Assembly: GCA_034509755.1 (NCBI GenBank)
Contig: CM067548.1
Span: forward strand, 10,375,188-10,439,187
Direction of reading: 5' to 3'
Source of the DNA: Anisodus tanguticus
Lineage: Eukaryota; Streptophyta; Magnoliopsida; Solanales; Solanaceae
DNA: 64,000 nucleotides
Position 1 is the first letter of the stretch, and every line of letters starts with the position of its first letter. The notes below the pieces were generated by a model. The model had not been told where the DNA came from. It was given only the letters and a program-made list of their open reading frames with translations, and searched no databases. Shown piece after piece: positions 11,702-22,439 of the stretch. Position numbers and translations under genes: made by a program.

Positions 11702-13045
11702 TGTCACGACCCTTTTTAGGGATTATGGTGGCACCTACACAATTCCCACCGATAGGCGAACCACTCCCGAATCATTCACATATCACCTTATTCAAGTAAA
11801 ATTTCATTATCACTTAAGTCATCCAGTTCCAGAAGAGTTCAATAATAGTGATCCAAGTATCAATGAGCAAGTACAATCCTTTCATATTCTGAAATCTATC
11901 CAACTCATTAACAATCAATCCAGAACCAAGTCCATCCACAAATAATCTATAAAATGATATATGTATGATATGAATGCAATGCATATGCCAGGTACCTTTA
12001 TCCTCCAGTATACAAACTATCAAGTTTTTATTATGATTAGCGCACCCATAGGGGACCCGCGAAGTCCATATACTCCTCCAGAATTTCCCATCAGAGTCCA
12101 GCTCTTGGCTAAATAATAACAACTATTGCATGCGTGCAACCCATCCCTCCGCGTATCATCATCATCTCAGTGTTTCCATAATCTCATAAATATTTTTACC
12201 TTCCTAGTATCTTGGACCCACAACATCTATCATACCACTCCAATATCAATATCCTCAGAACCATGAGTGTATAAATACAATAACAATACTAGGCAAGAAT
12301 CATAATTTCATGAGATGCAATTAAGTATAGAGATGAATATCACATGCTTTCAAGAATACATCAACATATAATCAAAGTACAATTAGAAGCACACCCGACT
12401 CCGCAGAGGCACACAAGCTGCTGCGAAAATCCTTTTTGCCAAAGAGAAAACTCAACAAAATATCATTCCCCACTTCTACGAACAAACCTCCATAGAGGTG
12501 GACACACAAGAGCGAACATAGTGTCACCGAGGCAGACACCGGACACCGAAAATAATGAAACCATGCCAAACTCTCATCAAACACCCAAAACACGCATGAG
12601 ATCCCTCGGATACAAACTAGACATACTTGTCTATGGTAAACTGTGCTATGAACTCACTCGTACCCTCAGATTTCCCATTTAACCGAGCTAAGACATACTT
12701 TTCTAAAGAATCATCTGAAATAACCAAATATCCATAAGGCCACCAAATACATCTGATTGTCTCGATAAGTGAATCAATGACTCGATTAAGTCATAAATGA
12801 CCCTCTGGCGCTATCAAAAGCGACAGAACCCAAAAACAAACCCATCTACTCAAAAGTCAATCTTTCATCAAACTATCAAACTCTAAGGTTCTTATTTAGG
12901 ATTTTTCATCTGAAACTCATATAAATGGACCTCAGGATTTGTACCACCCATCCCAGCGCATCATAAACCCCACATAGAGACCACGAGAAGGGTAAAATAG
13001 GCAAATAAAGGTCTTTAGCTAAAAACGATCATACGGGTCATTACA
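11702..13045 (-). repeat. 5' LTR of element A, internally deleted
   Basis: The LTR begins and ends (on this strand) with TGTCACGACC at 11702 and GGTCATTACA at 13045. It aligns with the 3' LTR but lacks two segments: the equivalent of about 36-580 (junction near 11790) and the equivalent of about 1190 to 5770 apart from hAT-1 (junction near 12385). The remaining 1344 bp are roughly 90 percent similar by eye. The open frame 12344-12682 is LTR sequence, not a gene. Confidence 0.88.
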
Positions 13046-14009
13046 CAAGTACCCATTGACTAGATGAGTATCATATACTACAAATATATGCAAACAGTTT
13101 CAAGGTCCTAATATTATCCAGTAGGTGTCAATTTAATGATTTAATCCTAACAAGTAAAACATAGAACAAGAAGTCATATAGGCATATCAGTTTTGAACAT
13201 GTATAAACTTGAGGTTCATGTTAAGGTCTTTGGTTATTGACACTAACAGTACCTTACAGAAATACAACACTCAAGATACTTTTAAAAAGTTCAAATATCC
13301 CATTGAGTGAATTATCTAGTCTTTAACTTAGGCAGATACACATATTATTTAAGAGAAACATGAGACTAAGGGAGAAATAATCATATTAGATAAGAAAAGG
13401 TCATGTATTTCTCACCTAAACATGCATTTAGACTAGAGGAATAAACTTATAGATGGACAGTGGAAACATGGAACAAGTGAGCAAAATACAAACAAACCTT
13501 TTGTTAAGTGCTCATGACACCTTAGATTGATTTAAAATACAGGATGACTTAGCATTTACTTAACACTGGACATGGATGCAATGACAGGGTTATATTAAAA
13601 ATAGAGCGCATAACCAAGGCATGATCATATTGAGGCACACAAAGGGTCATTCTATTCATAGATGGGGGTAGGGTTCTAAGACAAACAAATAAGCTACATA
13701 CACATCAAACATGTTGTTCATTTTAAAACTTAGCTTGGCAAATGTTTAACTAGGCCTTAATTAAAGATGGATTCATTTCAGCAATGAGGAACAACAACAT
13801 AGAAGCACACAAATGTATTTGAACCAAGTCATATCAAATACTAAATCTAATGACTCCCCCTAGTATACCCATGAGTCAATAAAGCAAGCTCAAAATAGTT
13901 TCAAGAGGAGCATTTAGATTATATTCATAACTTACAACCATCACATCTCACACATGCCACATATTTTAAGCTAATGAATGATCCTAATAGTCATGACAAC
14001 ATTTGGAGA
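13046..14009. other. AT-rich sequence without genes, probably distal part of the Ogre-type LTR
   Basis: No coding signal on either strand. The stretch starts exactly at the end of element A and ends at a LINE fragment. It resembles non-coding LTR sequence and is assigned to the Ogre-type LTR only by position. Confidence 0.4.
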
Positions 14010-14752
14010 TTAAGTCAAGGCACCAAGACTCGTATTGGAGCAGGGTGATTGAGATGGAGGCTCGCATATAATGTCTTGTGTGATAAGAAGGTGCCACCAA
14101 GATGTAAAGGTAAGTTCTACAGAGTAGTAGTGAGACCGACGATGTTGTATGGGGCAGAGTATTGTCCAGTCAAAAACCCTTATATTCAGAAGATGCAAGT
14201 TGCAGAAATGAGGATATTGAGATAGATGTATGTGCTGACTAGGTAGGGGTGGCCTCTGTGGTAGACTAGATACGGGAGGTGAGACTGAGATGGTTCAAAC
14301 ATGTCCAGAGGAGAGGCACAAATGCACCGATAAGGAAGTATGAGAGGCTAGCAATAGAGGGCTGGAAGAGAGGTAGAGGAAGATCGAAGAAGTATTGGGG
14401 AGAGGTGATCAGGCAGGATATGACTAGTCTTCAGCTTATCGAGGAAATGTGGAGGTCGAGGATTAGGGTAGAAGGCTAGTAGTATGATTAGTAGTACCTT
14501 TTTGGCTGGACCCGTATTATTTTCGTCATTTTCTTGTATTTTGTTTTTTGCATTCTCATATCTTTTATTCTTAATTTTCTATTGATACTTGATGTCCTTT
14601 CTGCTTTAATGTTTTTGCTATTCTGATGTTACTTCTGTGTTGCCTGAGCCGAGAGTCTGTCGGAAACAACCTCTCTACCTGCTAAGGTAGTGGTAAGGTC
14701 TGCGTACACTCTACCCTTCCCAGACTCCACTTTGTGGGATTACACTGAACAT
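14010..14752 (+). mobile_element. RTE-type LINE, 5'-truncated 3' end with SINE-like tail
   Basis: Plus-strand translation gives LCDKKVPPRCKGKFYRVVV then RPTMLYGAEYCPVKN, QKMQVAEMRILR, and after a small gap LRWFKHVQRRGTNAPIRK with YERLAIEGWKRGRGRSKKYW (open at 14279-14479). This is the C-terminal end of plant RTE-clade LINE ORFs, after the RT domain. The 3' UTR ends in GGTAAGGTCTGCGTACACTC and GTGGGATTACACTG, the conserved 3' end that in Solanaceae is shared with TS-type SINEs; the final TTG repeats are missing. Frameshifts and a stop show it is dead. Confidence 0.82.
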
Positions 14753-16173
14753 ACTCCTTAACAAATAAACATGCTCTTAAACAATCAAACAAGTTCAAAT
14801 AGTTCATGACAACACATAATTACTCAAAAACAATAAATAATACATTACTGTATCCTATATTAATACAAGATTAATGAAAACTAAACTAAAATACTGGCAG
14901 CCGAATCGAGTTTAGGGCTTGAATGCTTCACTCCTCCACTTGATTTCACTCGCACACACACTAAAAGGAAATTTTTAAAACTAATGGACTTAAATCAATA
15001 CTTAGGGTTTCATCAAAGGGCTTGGAACCCAAATCAATCAAAGTAAATCCTTAAAATTAGACAATTAGGTTAAGCTCATGGATAATACAAGCTCAAAACT
15101 CAAATCGCCGACCTTGAACAATGAGGGGAGGGGTCTCAATTTATAGAACCCCTCAAACCCTTAAAATTGGAATCAGACTGATGTGGGAGAACAATTTTGA
15201 GGGAAATCTCCCTCCAAAAAGTTCTCAACCAATCGGGAACAAGAATTCAAAAATGAAACGGAAAAAACCATAAAAATCGCACAAATAAAGCAACTAAGAG
15301 GGGCAACCTCACCTTGGTGGGGGATGGTGGTGCCTTCTACGGCGTTCTGGCGAGGATAGTGGAATGTACACACACAGTACCGCCATTTTTGGCAAAGCTC
15401 AAAGTGACGAGGCATCGTTAGGGTTCTCCTCATACACAAATCGTAACAATGAGACAAAAGGGCTAAGGGTGTACACATAAAGGGATGTTGGTCCAGGTCT
15501 AGGCATTGGGCTTGGACTCGGCCGACCAATTTAAAGGGGAATGGGCCCAAATTCAGTTTTATTAAATAAATTAAATCAATGTACACATTTTGAAAATGTG
15601 GCCATGTTTTAAATTAACAAATGACCAATAGATTCTTTTCATTCTTTCCGGGCCCTAAGCCAAGGCGTAAGGTGCCCCTTCTTTCCAGGCAATCCCATGT
15701 CTTTAGCTGAATTCAGTCTTCAAGTTCAGAGAATTCAATAGGTTCAATTTAAGTCCAAATTTGCTATAATTCATAAATAAAACCCCTTAAGTTAAGCAAA
15801 TCCTTTTAATTTCACAAAAAGGTGATTTGAACTTGAGATGTAATTTTAATTATTCTATTTAATTAAATAATTTCCTAAATTTTGACGAAACAAATATTGA
15901 TTACTTTTAATTGATGATTTTAATACAAATAATTTCACAATTATGATTTAAAATTCTAGAATTGCAATTTATGATAAAAATAATGTGAAAATAGAATATG
16001 ATATACAATAAATATATCAGATGATATTTTGTCCAATGAAATGACAGAATACTTCGGGAATTATTTTTGTAAAATCCTTTTTGTCACTGTGAAAGTATAT
16101 TTTATTCCGTTTGTGACTCAAAAATCCAGAATAATTAAATAAATTATTAGAGTGTAAAAATTAAGTGTCAACA
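14753..16173 (-). repeat. 3' LTR of the Ogre-type element
   Basis: The right boundary is GTGTCAACA at 16165-16173, reading TGTTGACAC on the minus strand. The U3 region is very AT-rich. A TATA box (CTATAAATTG, minus strand, 15137-15146) and a GC-richer start region lie at 15130-15560. An open frame at 15173-15586 overlaps U3 and has no recognisable protein. The left part is interrupted by the LINE, so the true left end is not fixed. Confidence 0.72.
15137..15146 (-). promoter_or_regulatory. LTR TATA box of the Ogre-type element
   Basis: CTATAAATTG on the minus strand followed by GAGACCCCTCCCCTC, a usual plant TATA context within an LTR. It would start genomic RNA leftward in the 5' LTR copy; here it is in the 3' LTR. 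Confidence 0.55.
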
Positions 16174-16351
16174 ACTTCTCATTTTATGCAGATTTTAAAA
16201 AATGTGTCAGAATCATGGACTTTGGGTGTCCTACATATCTTAGGTTGTATGAGAATTCAAGCTACATATAGTTCGGCTCAATTAGGTTGCTAATAAGCAA
16301 GTAAAATAGAGCAAAATCTCAGTACTAAATTAGGTAATAATTTTATTAGAA

Positions 16352-16423
16352 TGTGACCGATCCTCGGATATTGAATTGGCCTACATATCCCCCTTCTTCG
16401 AGAATCAGATCACTTGTAGTTCT
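16352..16423 (-). repeat. Recurring module, copy 1
   Basis: Contains, on the plus strand, GACCGATCCTCGG, then GGCCTACATATCCC, then GAGAATCAGATCA and TGTAGTTC. The same ordered words occur at 18716, 18806, 25502 and 25611, all in non-coding parts of the Ogre-type element. Element-sense consensus: GAACTACG, TGAYCTGATTCYC, GGGATACGTAGGC, GGTC. Confidence 0.75.
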
Positions 16424-16799
16424 ACTCAATGGTCCGAAAAGGGTATCTCTTATGCAAGAATGCCTTTGACGGTTTTGAAAAATATTTTCGGTGTGTGCCC
16501 GACCGATCATGCAGTTTTAAAAACTAAATTTTTTCTTACTATTTGTGATCGAGTGTGGAGTGTAGTGATATTTCAAGCCCAAGTATAGAGAACTTGACTC
16601 TCATTCATACACTATTTCTACTAGCTACCCAAGAAAAAGCTCAACGTTTGCTCCGCATGCGTCTGGATTCGGTCTCCTTGCTTCCCTCCTCTGGTAGCTT
16701 CCAACCTGTTTCCAATTGTTGGGACCTGACATGTTTGATTGTTTGTTTGGCCATACCTATATGGTTGTGTTTGTTGTGCCTTTTTGGATGATTGTTCTA

Positions 16800-17735
16800 A
16801 GCGGGTGACACCTCCGATACTGTTTGGCTTATGTGACTTTCTTGTTTGAATATACGTTTGAGTAGATGTCGCCTACAACACCGTTGGTTCGTGTATATTT
16901 TTTGGTTGAGTAAATATCACGTGCGACATCGTTGGCTCACATATAAATATTTTATAAAGCGAATGCCACCTCCGATTTCATTTGCTCCTTTGACTGAATC
17001 TTGAGTGAATGTCGCATTGACACCATTGGCTGGTGCATATTTTTTGTTTAAATGAATGCCACCTGCGACACCATTGGCTCACATGTATGAATGTTAAGCG
17101 AATGTCACCTGTGACATCGTCGGCTCATGCTTCGAATAAGTGTCACCTACGACATCGTTGGCTCATGCTTTGAGCGAATGCCATCTATGACACTATTAGC
17201 TCAAATGTATGAATGTTAAGTGAATATCACATGTGATATCATCGACTTATGCTTTGATCGAATGTCACCCAGACACCGTTAGCTCATGTGGTTTGAGCAA
17301 ATGTCACCTGCGATATCTTTGGCTCATTCTTTGAGCGAATTTCACCTGCAATATCGTTGGCTCATACTTTGAGTGAATGTCACATGCGACACCGTTGGCT
17401 CCTTCTTTGAGCGAATGTCACCAGCAACACCATTGGCTCATGCTTTAAACTAATGTCACCTACGACACTGTTATCTCATATTTTTTGGTTGAGCGAATGT
17501 CACATGCGACACCGTTGGCTCCTTCTTTGAGCAAATGTCACCTGTGACATCATTGGCTCATGCTTTGAGCGAATTTCACCTGTGACACCATTGGCTCGTG
17601 CTTTGAATGAATGTCATATGCGACACCGTTGGCGCGAATGTAAAATATTGTTTGAGCGAATGGCACCTGCAATACTTTTGGCTCATATGTATGAATGTTG
17701 AGAAAATTTTACCTACGACATCATCGTCTTGTTTG
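16800..17735. repeat. Minisatellite of about 38-40 bp in the Ogre-type 3' UTR
   Basis: More than 20 degenerate units with consensus GAGCGAATGTCACCTGCGAC followed by ACCGTTGGCTCATGCTTT. Each unit contains a short inverted repeat (TGTCRC-CT-GYGACA). Some units have an insert of about 12-20 bp (for example CATGTATGAATGTTAAG or TTTTTTGGTTG), so the period is not constant. Tat-lineage elements are known to carry hypervariable tandem repeats in their 3' UTR, which fits the position between integrase and 3' LTR. It is not a CRISPR array: the units are contiguous with no unique spacers, and the genome is eukaryotic. Confidence 0.9.
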
Positions 17736-17825
17736 TGCACATGAACGATATGGCCCTATCTACTGAATTGTCTTTCTTTCATCCTTTGTCGGCTATGACC
17801 CTTTTGGTCAGATGTCCGTTTTGTC

Positions 17826-17925
17826 CCTTTCATGGCTCTCATGGTCGGATTATGCCGCTCTGGTGGCGCTTTATCCTTTTTATGACTCTCATGGCTAGAT
17901 TATGTCACTATAATAGTGCCTTGCT
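17826..17925. repeat. Two-copy tandem repeat of about 50 bp
   Basis: CATGGCTCTCATGGTCGGATT (from 17830) is echoed as TATGACTCTCATGGCTAGATT (from 17880), each followed by ATGCCGCTCTGGTGGCGC or its diverged copy ATGTCACTATAATAGTGC. The second half of each copy can form a short hairpin (GCGCCACCAGAGCGGC on the minus strand pairs partly with itself). It is part of the 3' UTR repeat zone. Confidence 0.6.
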
Positions 17926-18299
17926 ATTCTGAGGCTTTCCTGGCCCGATTGTCGTCTTTCGGTATCGTAGTTTCTTCTTTGTTGTACCTATTTTATTCAT
18001 GAACAAACAATTTGGTAGAAAAAACTGTCGTCCTCCTGACGACGTTTTGGGAACTTGCAAACACAGAAAAATTGTTAGTTCTTACGGGGTTGATTCGTGT
18101 CGTCGACTCATGCTGTGTAGTTCCTATACTTTTCAAGTATCGACCCCCCTTGGACTTGGTATTATGAGAGATGAATTTTAGTTAGAATTTGAAAAAGTAT
18201 TTGAAAAATATTGATCATAAAGCAGTTTTTGAATAAAGCATTTTAATATATTTAATAAAATCAAACTCAATGTTATGACGTATGTTCTCCGAGTGAGGT

Positions 18300-18650
18300 T
18301 CGTTGACCGTCTTTGGCACTCTAGGCGGGTTCTTGTTCGTCTTGATGAAAATTTCAAGACCCCCTCTAAACTTTTGCCCCAGTTGAAGATTATCTTGCGG
18401 CGAACTCTCACGTTGAATCGTTGTGAAGGAATTTTTAAGTCCCTCTAAAAAATTTTGCCCTAGTTGAATGTTTAAGACCGGCTGACTCTTGTTCCGGGTT
18501 TATTGGTGGAATTTTTGAGATCTTTTCAAAAATTCTTCCCCAGTTTGAAAATTTGGCAGGATAGCGTCTTGTGCCGGATTTGTTGGCGGAATTTTTGAAA
18601 TCTTCTCAAATATTCTGCCCCAGTTGTGGGTGGGGGATACCTTGTGCTTT
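18300..18650. repeat. Four-copy tandem repeat of about 80 bp
   Basis: The phrase GGAATTTTTGAGATCTTYTC then AAAAATTCTGCCCCAGTTGA recurs with CCAGTTG-type words at about 18380, 18461, 18541 and 18621, a spacing of 80-81 bp. Copies differ by substitutions. It lies in the 3' UTR of the Ogre-type element and is independent of the minisatellite further left. Confidence 0.8.
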
Positions 18651-18715
18651 ATGAGGCAATTCTTCAAACCTTTATGTCTCAGAGGCTTCCTAGGGTTTTT
18701 TTTGGTTTTTTATTT

Positions 18716-18778
18716 GATGCGACCAAGATCGAAGAGTGCCTACGTATCCCATCTTGGGAATTAAGTTGAACATAGTTT
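18716..18778 (-). repeat. Recurring module, copy 2
   Basis: Plus strand reads GACCAAGATCGAAGAGTGCC, then TACGTATCCC, then GGGAATTAAGTTGAACATAG. It shares word order with the copies at 16352, 18806, 25502 and 25611. Confidence 0.75.
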
Positions 18779-18805
18779 GGATCAAATATGGTTGATTTTT
18801 ATAAT

Positions 18806-18872
18806 TATGCGACCGAGTTCTAAATGGATGCCTATGTATCTCACTTTAGGAATTAGGTCATCGCGAAGTTCA
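18806..18872 (-). repeat. Recurring module, copy 3
   Basis: Plus strand reads GACCGAGTTCTAAATGGATG, then CCTATGTATCTC, then GGAATTAGGTCATCGCGAAG. It lies 90 bp after copy 2 and just downstream (element sense) of the integrase remnant. Confidence 0.75.
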
Positions 18873-18874
18873 TA

Positions 18875-20296
18875 TTACAAGAAAATGTCATTTGGTTTTT
18901 CTATTGCGCTTACAAGTAGAGAAATCCAATTACAAGCAAAGAAAAGTGTGATTACAAGCAAAGAAAGACAATTACAAATTGAAGAGGCATTTTCACGCGT
19001 AGTATCTCTTGATTGTGTATGAGTGTATTGCCTTGGGCCACTCTTGCCATCCATTTCTACGAGGATTACAATTCTTCCTGATAGTACCTTGCACACCATG
19101 TAGGGTCCTTTCCAGTTAGGTGCGAACTTTTCTTTGTAGTCGTCTTGGTATGGAAATACGCATTTGAGTACCAGTTGTCCTATTTGAAAGATTCGGGCTC
19201 TGACCCATTTTTTGAAGGCACATGCCATTCTCTTTTGGTATAGTTGACCGTGACATACGACGACCATTCTTTTCTCGTCAATCAAAGTCAGTTGCTCGTA
19301 TCTTTTTCGGACCCATTTTGCATTGTCCAGTTCTAATTATTGTATGATTCTGAGTGATGGTATCTCTACCTCAACTGGTATCACTGCTTCAGTACCGTAG
19401 ACAAGTAAGTATGGAGTTTCTCCGGTTGAGGTCTGAAAAGTTGTTCGATATCCCAAAAATGTGTACGGGGTACTGTTCATGCCAACACTTATAGTTATCA
19501 GTCATTTTGCGTAATATCCTTTTGATATTCTTGTTGGTTGCCTCTACGACTTCGTTCATATGTGGCCTATAAGCGGTTGAATTCCGATGTGTTATGCAAA
19601 GTTGTTCGCAAACGTCCTTCATTAGACAACTATTCAGATTTGCGCCATTGTCAGTTATGATTGATTCCGGGATGCCAATCGACATATGATGTTTCATACA
19701 AAATCTGCTATCACTTTCTTTGTCACTGACTTATGAGAAGTAGTTTTGACCCATTTTGTGATGTAGTATATGGTGACCAGAATGTATTGATGTCCATTGG
19801 ATGTTGCTGGCTCTATGGGCCCGATGACGTCCATGCCCCAAGCTACAAATTACCAAGGTGAGCTCGTGAAATTGAGTTCACTTGGGGGGACTCTAATCAG
19901 ATATCTATGGATTTGACATTGATGGCATCTTTGCACAAATCAACTACAATCAGTTTTTATAGTAATCCGTTAGTAGCCTGCTCTCAAGATCTTTTTGGCT
20001 AGTATGAACCCGTTTATGTGAGGACCATAGGTCCCGGCGTGTACCTCTTCTAATAATTTTATGGCCTCTGTGACATTGACACATCTGAGTAGCCTTATAT
20101 CGGGTGTCCTCATGTAGAGTACTCCTTTGTTTAGAAAGAAACCATTGGCCATTCTCCTGATGGTCTTTTTTTTATTGGCAATCATATCCTTAGGTGTACC
20201 TTGACTCGCAGGAAGTGAACTTTTTACTGAGATAGTAGATGACTCACTTTTTCTTCCTAATTTCATCGTGTTATTCCAAGATGCATCCAAATGCAT
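18875..20296 (-). pseudogene. Ogre-type integrase, degenerate
   Basis: Reading leftward: LANGFFLN-like leader (RRMANGFFLNKGVLYMRTPD), zinc region HAGTYGPHINGFILAKKILR (from about 20035), core with SIITDNGANLNS (second Asp present, near 19650), then AYRPHMNEVVEATNKNIKRI near 19570 with the Glu, and the C-terminal region MIDEKRMVVVCHGQLYQKRM with FAPNWKGPYMVCKVLSG (18875-19285). These are Tat/Ogre-specific blocks. Stops and frameshifts occur at about 19970, 19390 and 19290. No chromodomain follows, as expected for this lineage. Confidence 0.87.
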
Positions 20297-21130
20297 TATC
20301 TGATACCGACAATTACAACAATAGTGGACTCCCCAGTTTATGAGGGATTAAGACTGGCGGGCTGGACATGTATCTCTTGATAGTGTCAAAGGCTTTGTGA
20401 CACTCGTCTGTCCACTGGTGGGCACAACCCTTTTTAATAGCTTGAGGATAGGCTACATGATTATCATAAATTATGCTATAAAGCGTCTAATATAGTTCAA
20501 CCTCTCTAGAAAACGCATGACGTCTTTCTTGGTCTCTGGAGGCGGCAACTCTTGAATGGCTTTGATATTTGAGGGATCTAGCTCTATGCCCCTGCAGCTG
20601 ACTATGAATCCCAATAATTTTTTAGCAGGTACTCCAAACGCGCACTTGGTCAGATTCAGCTTCAGATTGAACTTGCAAAGTCTGTCGAAGAACTTCTGCA
20701 AGTGTATGATGTGATCTGAGCTTTTCCTTGACTTAATTATGATGTCATCCACGTAGACTTATATATTTCTTTATACATCATGTCATGGAAAATGGTTGTC
20801 ATTACTCTCATGTAAGTTGCACCGGTGTTTTTGAGGTCGAACGACATTACACAGTAGTGGTTACTCCCCATGGAGTGATGAATGCTATTTTTTGTGCATC
20901 TTCTTCGCTCATCAAGATATGATGGTAACCGGCAAAACAATCCACAAATGACTGTAATTCATTCTTTGTGCAGTTATAGATGAGTATATGGATGTTCGGA
21001 AATGGAAAGTTGTCTTTGGGACTAGCTCGGTTGAGATCATGGTAGTCCACGTAAATTCAGATCTTTCCATCTTTCTTTGGTACGGGCACGATGTTGGCCA
21101 ACCATGTGGGGTATGGAGTTACTTCCACTA
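20200..21130 (-). pseudogene. Ogre-type reverse transcriptase with truncated RNase H
   Basis: RT blocks in order are MDYHDLNRASPKDNFPFPN (from 21050), SFVDCFAGYHHILMSEEDAQ, FITPWG, MSFDLKNTGATYMRVMTTIF, and the catalytic YVDD (about 20745-20757). A frameshift lies just before YVDD. After LNYIRRFIA the connection and RNase H start are readable in another frame (KAFDTIKRYMSSPPVLIPHK, NAFGCILE), but the sequence jumps near 20220 to the integrase leader, so most of RNase H is missing. YVDD itself is preserved. Confidence 0.87.
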
Positions 21131-21240
21131 CCCCTGACTTTATCTACTTTTGGACCTCATCTTTGATTCTTATGCTTAGATCAGGCTTGAACTGTCGGAT
21201 TTTCTGCTTGATCATGGAAAAGCCCTCGTTGATAGGTAGC

Positions 21241-22391
21241 TTATGGGCTACTATGTTTTTTTCTTAACCCGGGGATATCCGCATATGACCATGAGAATAT
21301 GTCGACGTATTCCCGTATCAGATTTATCATTTTATCTTTCCTGGGCGCATCCAACTGCGCACTTATCCTGGGTTGCTTAACTGTTTCCTCGTCCTTGAGG
21401 TCAATCGCTTCGGTTTCATCCAAATTATGCTTCTGCCTATTTTCATACTGATCTTCTTCGCCGAAGAGATCCTCTGGCAACTTAGTTTTTTGTCGTACTC
21501 CTCATATTCCTTTTCTTCAGTATCACTCAGCTCACTCGTCTTGCGATATGTCATGTTATTATGAATTGTTTTATTATTATTATTGAAAAATAAGGCAAAA
21601 CATGGTTAGTGTATAAAAACATGTTAAATTAAATAAAGTAAAGAGATTGTTTTTGCATAGACTGAGGTTTTCATTAATTTGAAAAAGAAAGTGCAAATTG
21701 TGGTCCTAACTTGGATCAACATTGAGTCATTTCCCTTTTTTCAAACATCACGTGGAAAAATAAATATACAAATGGTGAATTCTCGAGCCTCAACTGATTT
21801 TCACCAATTTTTTAAAACATATTTAAATTCATTCTCTCTATGGAAGAGCCAAGAGAGGGGTAGAGGTCCAGTTGGACAACTGCTCGCTCAAATAAGCATT
21901 GAGGATGGTGGGCTCTTCAAATCATTCCTCCAGTATCACAACACACTCTTCCTCTTAGAATAGTATCCCTAAACCCTCTTCTATGTCTCCGTCGTTGTGT
22001 ATGGGCATTCTGATGGGGAATGACTGGTACAAGTCTAGAAATAGCTTACACAAATGTGGAGGACCTCTCTTATTTGATCTGCATCGGAGGCTTCTTCAGA
22101 GCTTGGGATGTACCCAAGGCTAAAACGACATTCGTTTGCCGAAATTGACACCGGTTCCTTAATATCCTGGAGCACTTTACCCAAACCTTTGTCGTGTCCA
22201 AACCCGTTCTGAAGCATAGTTGTGATGACTTTATTGTAGACGGGTTCCATAGGGCTTTCTTCATCATCCCCTTTGTGGGACGCTCCCATAAGTTCTACCA
22301 TGTGAAATTTTGTGTCCTTGGGGATTTCCTCTATCATGTGTATGAGGTTATTGGGGTTGTTATGGATGTTTCCTTCTCCATGAATTACCAC
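21241..22391 (-). pseudogene. Ogre-type pol linker with G-patch-like region
   Basis: Two blocks are readable. At 22035-22391 the segment MLQNGFGHDKGLGKVLQ resembles the glycine-rich G-patch-like region between protease and RT in Tat elements. At 21241-21480 an acidic segment leads to EYVDIFSWSYADIPGL, the conserved region just before RT. Between them (21560-22030) the sequence is AT-rich with no clear reading. The two segments are in different frames. Confidence 0.7.
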
Positions 22392-22439
22392 TTCATGATT
22401 CTTCTATATGAACTTTAGAGATTAGAGGAGAGATGCTGG

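Larger units (their letters stand above)
1..13045 (-). mobile_element. Element A: Tekay/Del-type Ty3-gypsy chromovirus, degenerate, 5' part of its 3' LTR intact to the window edge
   Basis: This is a minus-strand LTR retrotransposon. The right LTR (11702-13045) is the 5' LTR and the left LTR (1-6436) is the 3' LTR, which runs off the window start. Between them lie, in minus-strand order, gag, aspartic protease, RT, RNase H, integrase and a chromodomain, the Ty3-gypsy order. The primer binding site next to the 5' LTR is of initiator tRNA-Met type. The chromodomain after integrase places it among chromoviruses; the Tekay/Del clade is inferred from remembered protein resemblance. Every domain carries stops or frameshifts, so it cannot be autonomous. 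The base after the right LTR begins CAAGT (13046-13050), the candidate target duplication, but its partner lies outside the window. Confidence 0.9.

Noticed and set aside
15173..15586. 137-codon minus-strand frame with a Cys-rich tail
   Set aside because: Covers U3 and the TATA region of an LTR; no recognised domain.
16800..17735. CRISPR-like array
   Set aside because: Units are contiguous and degenerate without unique spacers, there is no cas context, and the DNA is plant nuclear.
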